From Aquanectria penicillioides (Eukaryota; Ascomycota; Sordariomycetes; Hypocreales; Nectriaceae), in NCBI GenBank assembly GCA_003415625.1, contig PYIU01000009.1:1674001-1738000 (forward strand): a DNA stretch of 64,000 nucleotides, read 5' to 3'. Position 1 is the first letter of the stretch. Every line of letters begins with the position of its first letter. This document shows, piece by piece, positions 24,275-35,878 of the stretch. The notes under the pieces are model-generated. The model saw nothing but the letters and a program-made list of their open reading frames with translations. It did not search any database and was not told the origin of the DNA. The position numbers were made by a program, and so were the translations under genes.

Positions 24275-25534
24275 GTTTGAATGAAAGAAAGAATAGTAGT
24301 ATAAAGAGTGTATAAAGTGGGATATAGAGATGCAATGATAACGCTGCCCAAAGAGCATCACAACGTCTGTATTATATGTTTTCAAACACCCTCGGCGGTG
24401 AGAAGTTCTCCGCCCAATTTCCGAGCTCTTGATCCTTAGAAATCCCAAAATGAGGCTTTTCAGTCACGGTTAATTGAAAAATGTGAGAAGTGGCTCTGAG
24501 ATTACTGTGCCCAAGGCTTGGAGACTGGCATTTTCGTGGCGGTGCTGGTATCTGGTCTAAATCTAAGGGATAACACAGCCCCAATTCAACGCCGTGTTCC
24601 AACAGAGTACCAGACAACCAACACCATGTTTGCAATCTCTTTTGTTCTAATCCTCCCAAATCGTATAATTTGGATTAAAATGTGTTGGCTCCATCTTCGT
24701 AATTTAAAATGTGGTGTTGGTTGCCATATTCCACGTATGAGTTAAACACATCCTAGCTTGATAAATACATACGCGGATCGTGACCTAGAATTGCTACTGT
24801 AAGTGAAAACAAAACAAAACAAACCATAGTGTGCCAAATATGTTAAAAATGAACTTGGAAATGTTGGTATCAATTTCATCATTTGGTTTTGTGCCTTACT
24901 CACGATGTATAGTCAATTATCCGTATTCTTCGAATTTGGTCTAGCAAGTGGCACGCACATAAACAAGCGTCTTGACTGGTCTGCAATTGTGCCCGATTTG
25001 AAGACAGTAGAATAATCCAAAGCGGCTGAGATCCACGTAGAAGGAATGCTTAGCCTGACTCACTCATGTGTCTGTGGAACTTCCTGTTGCCGAGAGGTAT
25101 TTTTAGGTCAGCGAAGCATGATTGTCATGCAACCAACGCAGCTGGTTGATAGAACCAACCGCATGGTGGTATAACACGGCCGAACTGGAATGAGCCGCAT
25201 TCAACAAAAAGGAAGCGATGTTGATAGGAAGTCTTGACAAACGTTAATTTAGCTACACTTTCCCCTCCGGGCACGCATTTTTCCTAACCCGCTTCATTCC
25301 CTAAGAATATGTCTTTTCAAAAGGAGACAACAGAATGGAACGCTTTCCACAAAACAATCAACTCCTAGATGTACAAAGGTATAATCTACAATGGCCTAGG
25401 ATCCTATCGCCCGACCAGCCTTCTGAGAGGCGCAGATACGATCGACTGACCGCAATGTGGTAAACTGTTGAAGCCTTTCGCATGTCCCGATCTCGGTTTG
25501 CGATTAGAGTGAAATGAAAAAGAAAGACGTGGAA
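24275..25534. other. Intergenic region upstream of the esterase gene
   Basis: 1.26 kb, more AT-rich than the coding regions. It holds the esterase promoter and the 3' end of the F-box gene. No gene, repeat array or RNA was recognised. Confidence 0.6.
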
Positions 25535-26971
25535 TCAAAATCTGAGGCCGTATTCGTCGTTATTAAACTCTCCCTGGTGTTCTCGAAAATCCACGCCGGC
25601 TCGTTCGCAGATCCCCCGGAGCTCCTTTTCCATTCCCCGTCTCCAGTAAGGTATTTCAAAACCTAAGCACCGAAGCTTTGGTGCGGTTGTTTGGATATTT
25701 TCTAACAACATTTGGATTGCGCTCAAAGGATCATGGCTGTCCCATGAGGCGACTCTGCGAGCGAGCATTGCGCCCCAACTCCTCCTGATGTTTCGCCGGC
25801 GGCGTTGGTCGTTACCGCCCCATTCCAGGACAGGGTTGAAATACAAGTTATAGCCTAGGTCGTTGGTGAAGTCCAGGGCTTCAAGCCCTTTAGGAATGAC
25901 TTCTTCTAGCAGATTGTATGACTTGGGTTGGGCTCCTAATAGAAGTAGCCACGGAGCATCAAGCCGTTGTAACTTTGCGAAACCGACAAGTGGTGTCAAC
26001 GACCCCTTTATTTGAACAAGTGGCTCGGAACGTAGAGTGGATGGCGCAGCCGAGATACACAACTCTGTCAAAGTATTTCGGACATGAGCGAGGGCGGAAG
26101 AGAGTTGATCCAGGTCAATGATGGTTGAATTGGTCTCATCCTCGTCTGGCAACTTGTACGAGTAGAACCATCTCCACTGAAATACTTTCAGATTTTTCGT
26201 AATTGAAAGTAGTTTGCCAAGGTGAGACTCGCGAATGAATTGCAGACTTAGAAACGTCAGGTTTGAGGCGTCAGGGGTCTGCAGGGGCCAGGTGAATGGT
26301 GTTGGATTGTCGAGGGTAGCGCGGACGTGCTGGATGCTAGGTAGATAGAAGAAGGGGAGAACATCAGCCGTGTTCTTCCCCATGTAAGTCCTGGTCCGTC
26401 TGCTGTACATGAATTGAACGAGGCGGAGGCGCGAAAATGAAGCAAAGCCAGAATCAGCGGGCTCGAAGATGGCAGTTCTGAACATCAGGCCAAGAATGCC
26501 TGTCCCATTCGCAAAGTTGGGCCCAAGGCGCAAGCTTGTCAAGTTTGTGAGCTGGCATAATAACACGGCGGCATAGGCACCCCATTCATTCGCCAGGAGG
26601 TGCTCGATCCACAGGTCGCCATACGGCACTTGGGTTCCCTTGATGAATTCAACGATTTCGGCTATGCCTCCCTCCGCAATTGGGAGCTCGACGGAAGGCT
26701 CATGCTGAAGGATAGGCCGAGCAGTGCTCCGGATGGTGACGCTTCGGAAGTGGAGGGTCAATTCGGGCCGGCAGAGGATGTTCCGCAGCAGCTGGAGAAT
26801 AGGGGGACCCTCGACTCTGGAGACATTCAAATCAATTTCCGCGTAGATGCGTGGCTCGGCGAGGGCGCGAAAGCGTTTACTGACGAGGCACAATTGAAGC
26901 AGGTCAGTGATGGAAATTGTTTCGAGAATGGGGCGCACAAGCTCCTCTGGAAAGTCAAGAAGGGAGGGCAT
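25535..26971 (-). CDS. F-box protein (intronless)
   Basis: Single-exon gene for a 478-aa protein. The F-box lies at residues 3-45 (DFPEELVRPILETI ... LCLVSKRFRALAEP), with the conserved LP-type start replaced by FP. F-box proteins join Skp1 and cullin in SCF ubiquitin ligases and select substrates. The rest has regularly spaced Leu-rich segments (for example LTNLTSLRLGP and LTFLSLQFI), which suggest degenerate leucine-rich repeats as the substrate-binding part. The substrate is unknown. The ATG at 26971 starts directly before the domain. It is divergent from another F-box gene at 27776, and the 804 bases between them must hold both promoters. Confidence 0.85.
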   Translation of the reverse strand: MPSLLDFPEELVRPILETISITDLLQLCLVSKRFRALAEPRIYAEIDLNVSRVEGPPILQLLRNILCRPELTLHFRSVTIRSTARPILQHEPSVELPIAEGGIAEIVEFIKGTQVPYGDLWIEHLLANEWGAYAAVLLCQLTNLTSLRLGPNFANGTGILGLMFRTAIFEPADSGFASFSRLRLVQFMYSRRTRTYMGKNTADVLPFFYLPSIQHVRATLDNPTPFTWPLQTPDASNLTFLSLQFIRESHLGKLLSITKNLKVFQWRWFYSYKLPDEDETNSTIIDLDQLSSALAHVRNTLTELCISAAPSTLRSEPLVQIKGSLTPLVGFAKLQRLDAPWLLLLGAQPKSYNLLEEVIPKGLEALDFTNDLGYNLYFNPVLEWGGNDQRRRRNIRRSWGAMLARRVASWDSHDPLSAIQMLLENIQTTAPKLRCLGFEIPYWRRGMEKELRGICERAGVDFREHQGEFNNDEYGLRF

Positions 26972-27775
26972 TGTTGGCTTTCCATCCTATCCCCAGGGCA
27001 GGCGCGATTCTTGTAAGCATGGCCGTATCTCGTACCAGTCTTATCGTGGTTGACGAGATGGACATGTGCACATAAGTTACAGTAGTAAGCCGGGCAGAAA
27101 TTATGCACCGAAGGCCTCGACAAATGATATCCGTTCTCTTATCCACGTGCTAGCGGCTGTGCCTGGCGCTGCCAGCAGGAGGATCGCGTGCTTGGTGGTC
27201 AGGGTTTCTCATTAGACCTGGAAAGGAAGGCCTAGTGTTGGCTAGAAGTTAGAACTTTGGACGTCATAGTTTTTGGTAGCCAGCGTTCACTCTACTTGAA
27301 ACTTGGCCCCCCTGCCCCAAGGTAGTTTGCGCTAAGCCTGCCGCTGGGGGCGGGTCAATTCATCGTCTCAATGCCTACATAGTGCCATGGTTGTTCCATA
27401 CGGAGCCGGCACCCTTGCTAACAATGCCCCGGAGCGGGCGCGAATCACGCATGCTGCTGCGGATAGAATACGCCCAGATCTCAGGTGCTCTGGCTGGTGC
27501 TCATCGTGACGGCTTGCTGTCCACAAATTGGGAAGTGCACAGTAGCCGGTTGAGCATCAGGATTCGGAGATTTACTAATTCGGCCACTTTTGAGGCGGAG
27601 CCGTCTAGCGATATGCAGTGCTGATTTAAGATTATTTGAAACCCACTTTTGAACTGGGTTGCCATATCCACCGTGGTTTTTACCATGGCCAACTATAAAC
27701 ATAACCAGTCGTCTTCTCGAAAACCACCTCCGAAGGATTGCGCGTTCTATTTTCCCCCACGAAAGACTTTTGAAA
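26972..27775. promoter_or_regulatory. Divergent promoter region between two F-box genes
   Basis: 804 bases between two outward-facing start codons. No additional gene was seen. A frame upstream of 27776 is open back to 27659 but lacks the protein-like character of the downstream sequence. Confidence 0.55.
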
Positions 27776-29203
27776 ATGGGCTATTCGGAGGTTCTTTGTC
27801 AGATTTGTGGCGTCAGCTTCAACATTGGCCGCATCCGAAGAACCAACGAGCCCAGGTCGTCGGGCTGGGACGAGAGCGGTTTCGCAGGCGGCGGTTTCCT
27901 GATATCCAAACACTTCACCCAGACGGACTGTCCCCCAGGCTGTAAGGTAGCTCTTCGAGGGCTGAGTCACCCAAGGGAGGATCTTGCAGACGGCTACGCA
28001 GATCCCACGGAGGCTGGCGGCGTCGTTAGTGGCGCCTTCGCCCGCGAAGGATCCCCCGAGGTCTTCTACCCCGAAATACCAGATCCCCTGCCAGAGGATG
28101 AAATCGATCGACGGTTTTCCGGAATTGGAAGCACCAATGCACTGGAGCATGTTGCGGGACCCGAATGCCGCTTTGAAGGCTGGACCGGAGGCGGATACAA
28201 CGGCCACAACATTTCGGTCGAAGAGATGAGAGGTTGCAACACGCTCCAGTGCCTTGTCCTCAAGGATGAGGACTGGGAATCAGATGACGATGACGAGGAG
28301 TTCGAAAGGACGGGCAGATTTTTTCTCAGTGGCCTCGGTGACGACATGCCAAGCCGGGATATGGACTCACCAACCGTCTTTCCCGATCGCCACGGTGTCG
28401 ACGTGCCCAACGCAGAGAATTGTATCTGGGACGAAGACACGAATTACGCCATTCCTTTCCATCCAACCTGCTTCGAGGTCTTCAAACGAGCATCGCTACG
28501 TCGATATGGCAGGGTCGACTACGAGGCGTTGGAACGGTGGTGGCATGTCATGGGCATCGAAACCGACTTTTCCGAGTTCCCTCGTGACCAGAAGGTGGTG
28601 GACGGCAGTGAACAATGGTGGCAGCACATCGCTGGCGACGAATGGTTGGTCGCAAACAGCTGCTACGTTCCTGGATTGGAGGAGCTCCTTGCTGCAGTCC
28701 AGCAGCCTGGCGACGCCGTCGGATCTGCACCCGCAGTTTTTGACAGGCTAGCCAGCCAATCCTCTACGATAGACAGCGACCCTTTTGGCCGTTTGCCCCA
28801 GGAGATACAGACCATGATTCTCATGCAGCTATGCTCAAGCGACATTGCGAAGCTGCGGCTCGCGTCCCGCTCCTTTTACCATATTCCCTGGAGCGTTTTC
28901 CGCTCCCTCATGCTGCGCGAAAGACCCTGGCTGTGGGAGGCCTGGTCATCCCTCGAATACTCATTCTGGACGTCGACAACGGCCAAGGTACTGGAAGAAA
29001 CGGGCCAGCGGCAGAAGGGGGATGCTGTACCCGTCACTCTTCTGGACCCGGTCAAGACCAACTGGTTTCGGCTATATAAAGAAATCACTGCCCGCATCGG
29101 TCGGGGGGAGCTGAAGGGCCTGCGTAATAGGCGGAGGATCTGGAAGGATTGCGAAGCAATCTTTGATAGGGCTGAGCAATACCGACAAGAGGGAAGGATC
29201 TAG
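27776..29203 (+). CDS. Fungal protein with N-terminal CxxC and C-terminal F-box
   Basis: Predicted 475-aa intronless gene. The ATG at 27776 is preferred over the longer frame because it begins MGYSEVLCQICGVSF, a CxxC knuckle (Cys8, Cys11) typical of this fungal family; the 39 codons upstream look noncoding. An F-box lies near residues 336-380 (FGRLPQEIQTMILMQL ... LRLASRSFYHIP). The F-box sits unusually close to the C-terminus, followed by about 95 residues. The middle has an acidic block (DWESDDDDEEFE) and Trp-rich segments. A role in SCF-type ubiquitination is inferred; the target is unknown. Confidence 0.8.
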   Translation: MGYSEVLCQICGVSFNIGRIRRTNEPRSSGWDESGFAGGGFLISKHFTQTDCPPGCKVALRGLSHPREDLADGYADPTEAGGVVSGAFAREGSPEVFYPEIPDPLPEDEIDRRFSGIGSTNALEHVAGPECRFEGWTGGGYNGHNISVEEMRGCNTLQCLVLKDEDWESDDDDEEFERTGRFFLSGLGDDMPSRDMDSPTVFPDRHGVDVPNAENCIWDEDTNYAIPFHPTCFEVFKRASLRRYGRVDYEALERWWHVMGIETDFSEFPRDQKVVDGSEQWWQHIAGDEWLVANSCYVPGLEELLAAVQQPGDAVGSAPAVFDRLASQSSTIDSDPFGRLPQEIQTMILMQLCSSDIAKLRLASRSFYHIPWSVFRSLMLRERPWLWEAWSSLEYSFWTSTTAKVLEETGQRQKGDAVPVTLLDPVKTNWFRLYKEITARIGRGELKGLRNRRRIWKDCEAIFDRAEQYRQEGRI

Positions 29204-30036
29204 AAACGTCTGACATCGTGTGCTCGTTTCCAGCGCAGAGCATAGATAATACGATGCGTCGTCAAGCTTCTCTTGAGCTTCTTAATTGGTTAGTGCAAGC
29301 GAGCGCTGAAAATAATATCTGGATCCCTGTCCGGTTTTCCCCTTACGACCCAGAGGAAGCTTGATAGGGGATGACTGGAGGGAGGGAACCAACAATAGGT
29401 ATTATTACCAGACGCCATGTAGCGCCAATCAGGCATCATTTGGGCGATGCCAGACGAGAGCTGTCACTCAGACCTGGTCACAAAAAAAAGAAAAGAAGGA
29501 AGAGGAAAAAATTTTCAAGCCAAGATTCTCAATTTGATGTCTTGCTTCATGTCAATTGGATGGCACCAAGTATCTTGGAAATTCCATTCAATCTCGCAAA
29601 TGACAAGATTAGCGAACGGGGATTTCTCGTTCGGTGCAGACCGCGGGGTCGTCTTTGCTCTCAGTGTCTCTGTGCAAAAAGGAAATTACAAGTACAGATG
29701 TAGAGCTTGCCACAGAGGGGGAAACAATTTGTGAAAGGGAAGAGAAAAAAAGGAAAATTGACCCAATCCAAGCCCAGGATCCAAACTTCCGAAGGAGGAA
29801 AAAGGAAAAAGAAAAAGGAGAAAAAGAAAGAAAACTGAGTCATCGTTGAAGAAACAATCGAGGTCCAGTCCCATCGCCCGTCGTTTAGTGATACATGCAA
29901 GTGCGCCTCTGTCGGGCTTGCCAATCCTAGTCCCATGTCAAAACGCCATCCCGCCAGTGCCGTTACCCAGTTTCATTGCGAAGGTTGTTGTAAATTTGTT
30001 GATTTTTTTTTTGTGTGTTTCAAAGGGCATTTGGAA
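29204..30036. other. Intergenic spacer with A/G-rich tracts
   Basis: 833 bases between the 3' ends of two convergent genes. Purine tracts lie at about 29480-29515 and 29740-29835. No gene was seen. Confidence 0.6.
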
Positions 30037-30372
30037 CTATCGGCGCGAGTATGATCCCCCGTAGGAAGCGTGAGGGGCGTTGGCATCGTAGCCGACCTTG
30101 TTGTGGGCTACAAGGACGTTGGGGCCAGAGAAAGTGACGAACGAGGAGTGGCCGGCTAGTAGCAGCAATGTTAGTGGGGCGAATGGCGCTGAAGGATGCA
30201 AAGGGCAAAACTTACCAGCATCATACTCGCGATACTCTCCAGGGGAGAGGGACCGAGGAGTCGAGCTCCCAGACGAAGAGTTGTCATAGGAGCCGCTCGA
30301 AGCGCTGTAAACGCTGTTGACGGAGTCCTCTTTGGCTTGGTGGATTTGAACGGGGTTGTTGCGGCGAGTCAT
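30037..30372 (-). CDS. Small conserved-looking protein of unknown function, 91 aa
   Basis: Exons on the minus strand are 30372-30216 and 30155-30037 (92 codons). The 60-base intron has GTAAGT, ACTAACA and CTAG signals. The protein is Ser/Gly-rich at the N-terminus (low-complexity stretch near residues 20-45) and ends in a more ordered segment with SFVTFSGPNVLVAHNKVGYD and a GGSYSRR tail. There is no signal peptide, membrane span or known domain. The good splice signals, GC-rich codons and CT-rich leader support a real gene. The intron is a multiple of three and has no in-frame stop, so retention would insert 20 residues (a mostly hydrophobic segment) and extend the frame without truncation. 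The function is not known. Confidence 0.65.
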   Translation of the reverse strand: MTRRNNPVQIHQAKEDSVNSVYSASSGSYDNSSSGSSTPRSLSPGEYREYDAGKFCPLHPSAPFAPLTLLLLAGHSSFVTFSGPNVLVAHNKVGYDANAPHASYGGSYSRR

Positions 30373-33300
30373 TGTGGTTGTTTGTGCTTGGTGGGGTTTG
30401 AGGAGAGTTGTGTTTGTAGTTGAAGAAATGGTTGAGCTAGGAGCAGTATCGCAACTCCGAGAGTGATGTTGAAAGGCAAGGATGTTGGAAGGTCGATCTG
30501 AGATTGAGAGATCGAGAGATTGAATTGGTAAATGGGCTGTGTGACTGTGGGTGGGAAGAGGGACAAGTCCTTGAGATGGGAAAGGAGGATATTTATGTGT
30601 GCGGATTGCCACTCAACCTTCAGCCATGATGGGGGAGCTTCTGACAAGCACAGCACGGCAGTGGTACGTACTGACTGGTATTATCTGGCATGCCCTCATG
30701 CCTGGAACTGGAACCGGGGTTACCAGGCAAGCAAGGCAACCTCTAAGCTTGCTAGCTTCTACGGGCCGTGAGTGAGGGACGGAGACATTGACAGGAGCAG
30801 ACCAAATGGGTGGCATGGGCCAGTAGTGGGGCCGGGCACCGCGACACACGAAGACGGAGTCGGCGGAGCATATGGCGGAGTGGATGGGTAACTTCTAAAT
30901 CATTGGGCACCAAAAAGGAACCAAAGGGGCGTGTGAAGAAATGTTCAGAAAACCCCAGTGTTAAAACAAGGAATGGCTTTGTGGTTCGCCAGCAATTCGA
31001 GGCGGTTCCCAGCGGACAGAGTTGGTTGAATGGGAAGGGCGTGTGCGTGTGCGTGTGGCAACTTTGTCAAAGTGTACGAGGCGAAGCCAACAAGGCGAAC
31101 AAGAGGGCTTACACGTACCTCCATTACAGTCACTCGCCATATTGGGACATAACAAAGCTCCCTCCCCCAGGTACATGCACCCATGGACAGGTAGGGCGAC
31201 AGCTGCTTCGCCCCTCCCCCCTTGGCTTGGCGGACCCTGGATGAGCAACATGCTAAGGTGTGTGAGCGCGGGCGAGTGTGTGTGGGCATGGGGAGCCATG
31301 GGCGTGGGTGCCGTCGCGGGCGCGGCGCATATAGACCAGTAATCCACCATCCAGAAGCGCTCATGGCTGCCGCTGGGAAGAAAACAAAACGGCGAGAGAG
31401 CATCCTGCCCGCGAGCAAAGGCCCGGTGGTTGCCTGCTAATCCAGGAGTGAGCCTGCAAGATTGTCTCGGCCAGCCTGAGGCCAATTCCTAATCCGTCTT
31501 CACGGTCGTCGGTGGCTGCGCGTGAAGAAGAGACTGCGACGTTAAGACCCTGGAGCCATAAGCTAGCGGTACCTACCTCAGGCAGGTCGGTATGATTCAA
31601 CTAACTGCAGTCATTTGCGCATGCGCAGGCACCAAGGTCAAGGCACCAGCGGCCTCTCAGCCAAGCCACCTGCATCACCCACCACCTGTGGACCACCTGT
31701 ACCATGCTGCTGGATCTGAATGAGCCCTTTCGCTGGGTGAACGTGTGAATGACTGAATAACCATTCCTAATCACCAAATCCCGGTTGTCTCACCTCTCCT
31801 GCCTAGGCAATAATAATATTGGCTTTCCTTTTTTTCCTTTCTCTTTTTGGTTGATCTCACACACGCCCCCATCCCCATCGCCTCGAATCTCGACCGGCAT
31901 CCCTTGACTCATCGTCCATCGGTGCCCAAGGCAAAAGCTGGTGAGCAAGAGCCCGAAACCTTACGCCTGGATAGCACGCCTGCTCCCGGATATGACAGGA
32001 GGGTAAAAAAGGGGGGGTGCTTGTCCTTTCGTTCTTTTTGATCCAGGGTTGAAATTTTTCCCGTCTTGAAACGAAGATCCAGAGCGTCTCGTCCCATCTG
32101 GACTTTCACTAAGCCAGTGGGGTGCATCTGCAACCACTGCTGCGGACAGTGCATATCTGGCGGCGATCCGTCCTGTTGCTTCTACTGGATGGGGCCCCTG
32201 GGTCCAGATACGCACATCGTCATGCAGGAACTCTTAGTTCCAATTCAGGGTTCCCTCGATGACTAGTCGGGCTGCCCATTGACCATTTTGATAGCAATTC
32301 CCCCTTCGCGGCCGAACGCCATCTCCCAGATTGAGCTTCCGTTGGCCCATCCGCCCACCCTCGTGCACATTTAACCCCCTTTTGTGCGCTCTGCAACCCA
32401 TGGTGGGCAAATGCTTGTATTACCGCCCAGGATAATAGATGGCGACAAGTGCAGGTGGTTGGTGGTTAATGCTGGAAACCGACAATCTCCTCTGCCTCAG
32501 ATTGTGGCCCAGTGACATTGTTTCAACGCCTGGCTGCACTGACCATCTCGGACTCACCGGAGCAAGGTGCAATTCTGATATCGGATCGGCATATATTTAG
32601 AAGTTGAACAACGCAACACACCGAAACAGCGGCAGCGCTGTCGATTCCGCCTTTGTCACGGGTTCCACGAAAAAGCAAAAGGGGGGAAGATTTCGCCCTG
32701 TGGTTAATCTCGCCCTGCGATCGACGACCTACCTAGCATGGGCGGGCGACGGAGGTGCGTTGGCAGCTATTGGGTTTGTTGACTTGAAAGCCAACGTGAC
32801 TCGAGATCCAGGGCGCGAGTGGCATCGCGCTCGAGTTGCCCGGTGACTGTCTTGGATGATGCAGCCCGATCAGGGGAGGACTTTCGTCATTCGTTCGCCT
32901 TACTTCGAAGTTTCCATCACTGGCATTGCATGTGTGGGTGTGGTCCAGGTCCAGTGCGTATCCACCCAGGAAGACGCCGGGCCGCGATAAGATAAGGGGC
33001 GGCAGCCAACGCAGGCTTTGGTGGACAAGCTGGCGCCCCGCGCCCATTGGCCAATAACCTCGGGCCATCCCCTGAAGCTTTGCCCATGACGCCAGCGGCA
33101 GAGCGGTAGGCGGTCACCTGCTGCAGCGCCTACAGCGCCTGCGAGCTTGCTGAGATGGACACGTCGTCTGCTGCGCCTGTGCCTGTCCCTGTGCCTATGT
33201 CTGCGATCTAGTCATCCACCGCCCAGCAATCTTGCACCACACAGCTGCTTCGCCCCCCGCCAGCAACACAACAAGTAAACACTCGACGTCACTTCACACG

Positions 33301-33375
33301 CCTCGATCGGCCTGTTTCCATCCCTTTCCGTCCCGGAACCCAATCGTACTCGATCTACCCGCCCGAACCGTCGCA
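30373..33375. other. 3-kb intergenic region
   Basis: Holds the promoter of the 91-aa gene at its left end and, at about 33230-33375, the CT-rich leader of the FKBP gene. Open frames of up to 174 codons on both strands lack domain features and overlap one another. No RNA gene or large repeat was recognised. Confidence 0.55.
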
Positions 33376-34199
33376 ATGAAGGCCGCCCTGTTCCTCTCCG
33401 TCCTGGTCGGAGCTGTCGCTGGCGCCGAGCTCAAGATCGACGTGACCGTCCCCGTCAAGTGCGAGCGCAAGACTCAGAAGGGAGACAAGGTCCAGATGCA
33501 CTACCGTGGCACTCTAGACAGCGGCAAGCAGTTTGACGCCAGTATGTCTCTAATCTTGTCCACCCGCCAGTGAATTGGCATCACCAAAACGAATCAATCC
33601 GCTGACCGCTTTCTCAAGGCTACGACCGTGGCAGTCCCCTCTCCTTCAAGGTCGGCGCCGGCCAGGTCATCAAGGGGTATGTTGCAGCCTCACGGCGATA
33701 TGACAATGTGTTCGAGCCTGGCGATGCTAACTTTCGATGCAAGATGGGACCAGGGTCTTTTGGACATGTGCATTGGTGAGAAGAGGTTGGTGACCGCTTT
33801 CGTTGTATCAAACATCATGTCACATGCTCACTGACGTATTATTAGGACTTTGACTATCCCTCCTGAGCTCGGCTATGGCCAGCGAGGCATTGGCCCCATC
33901 CCCGGAGGCGCTACCCTGAGTACGATCGTCATCGCTCCCCCTAACTCGAGACACGCACTAACAATGCTTTTGTAGTTTTCGAGACAGAACTTGTCGGAAT
34001 CGACGGTGTCCCCAAGCCCGACAAGATCGAGTACATCGAGAAGGAGGCCGAGCCCGAGTCTAAGTCTGCTGAGGAGACTGCGGAGAGCTCCACTGAGGAC
34101 ATCGCCGAGAAGGTTAGCAGTGCCGTGTCCGAGGCCACCGAGGCTGTCAAGACTATCGTTGCTGACACTGATGACGTCCCCGTTCACCAGGAGCTGTAA
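33376..34199 (+). CDS. FKBP2: FKBP2-type ER peptidyl-prolyl isomerase
   Basis: Predicted 187-aa FK506-binding prolyl isomerase that assists folding in the ER. It has five exons: 33376-33541, 33619-33676, 33744-33785, 33846-33919 and 33976-34199. All four introns are GT..AG and the total is 188 codons. Residues 1-17 are a signal peptide. The FKBP domain (about 30-128) carries family residues including [30 protein letters not shown] and FETELVGI. Beyond the domain is an acidic, Ala/Glu/Ser-rich tail of about 55 residues ending HQEL, which fits the HDEL-like ER retrieval pattern. The tail is longer than in mammalian FKBP2 but resembles the extended fungal forms such as Neurospora FKBP22. Confidence is high for family and compartment. 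Confidence 0.93.
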
Positions 34200-35847
34200 T
34201 GGATATACACATGACCATCACGTTCTCATAGAAGCCCTATGACGTAAAAATGATGATATTTACGGCCCTTGAATATACATGTATTTGGTGACGATTCACA
34301 ATGGACATGTCTCTCGAGCGAACCCACACCCAACAGCTATTTCATTTACCCTCGAAGTTCCAATTCATACGTGAGTGTTCGCGAATGTTCAATACTAAGT
34401 TGACATGATTCTAGTCGACGAATTGCTTCATATTCAGCGTGGCAAGTAAGATCAGAGCGTATTCAGACGACTCCACCACTTGGGCATTGGGTCAGGACTA
34501 CACAATTTGACACTGTTGTTGATTGGAGAGCCTGTCACATCTTGCTCTGTTCGCAATGCCGAGAACTAAGCAGTGTTTACTTAGGAGACATTAGATCAGG
34601 TGTTAACAAGCCTTGATTAGTTCCAGATATATACTTCGTATAAAGTTATACTTCGCCATGTGATGCCTTTATTCGAGCCAGATTGGTTTTCTGTATTGAA
34701 AGTTTCGAGGCCCTCCATATCGGGTTTAGAGGGAGTGAAACCGTCTTTGATGCAATTCAGGCAGTGACACCTTCAGTTCCACATCGTTCGTGTCACCAAA
34801 ATGCACACGCGATCTGCCATGGAACCCCAGTATGACTCGGTGCCCGTCTGCGACCGGACTGGCCCATGGTTTCGAACATGAGGAAGAGATAGCATTGTTT
34901 GACAGACTGAAGTGGCGAGTGGGGTACTTTTGTATGCAGCTAGACAAGTCATGTATGGTCACCCGGGGCTACACAATAAACTAAGAGGACGCGTTACCCT
35001 CATTAAAGAATGGCGTTTGCAAGCGGTCGAACGCTGGAGCCGATTACAAGCACAAACGAGATGCTCTGACAGCTGCATCCTCTCGTAAGAAAGAAGATGG
35101 ATGAGTGGACTGGGTTCGTCGCCACAACGGCATCTCAAACCAAGGCTTAAGGTAAGTGAGAACACAACGAGCATTATGGAGCAGTCAATGTGAAGAAATT
35201 CTGAAGGACCATACGTATGGAGGCGACGGCATTATGAAGTCAAAGGATATGAAGTCAAAGGAGTACGGACTAGTTAAGGCCATAATCCTCCTTGTGAGGG
35301 AGCCAAAGAATATACGTAGTAGGGATGGTGGGCACGGGGAACTGCATGGTGACCCCCGGAGCCACCCAACGCCATTACGGCCCCCCTCCTTGCAAGATCC
35401 CTGGGGAGTCATTTTTGTTAGCAGAGCAGAAATAGGATATAGCTCACGTGCAGCGAGGTTGAAATAAAGTTTTTTTTCCTCTGAGGTGAGCATGAGTATA
35501 CGGCGACGATAGAAAGTCTTTCTGGGGCAGCGTGCCAGCAGAGGTGCAAGCAGGCGAGCAGTTGAATTCAACCGTCGGCATTTTTCGAGGTACCAGATGA
35601 AGCTGTTGACGGATCCCAGCCCACAATTCGTTGAACCTGGGCGTTGATGTTGTGGGTGGTGCTCCACTGATACCCGCCAGCGTGGGAGACGGCTACCCAC
35701 TAATTACAGCAGGAGGTGCTATCCGTAAGTGGTTCCCGAGCTAACTGGCTCAGCACACCAGCGGCTTGGGACAGTCGAGAGAGTTTACTGACTTGGAGGC
35801 GCTGGGGCATGATGCGTGTTTTTGTCAGCGTTTGCAAGCATACATAC

Positions 35848-35878
35848 CTACCTACCTACCTACCTACCTGGTAGGTAG
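35848..35878. repeat. CTAC repeat with inverted partner
   Basis: About five CTAC units followed at once by GGTAGGTAG, so the right end can pair with the repeat as a small hairpin. Confidence 0.8.

Noticed and set aside
27659..27775. Longer N-terminus for the CxxC/F-box gene
   Set aside because: The 39 extra codons have no conserved character, and the ATG at 27776 begins the CxxC domain directly.
35185..35700. 171-codon minus-strand frame
   Set aside because: No family resemblance, and composition changes along its length; probably chance.
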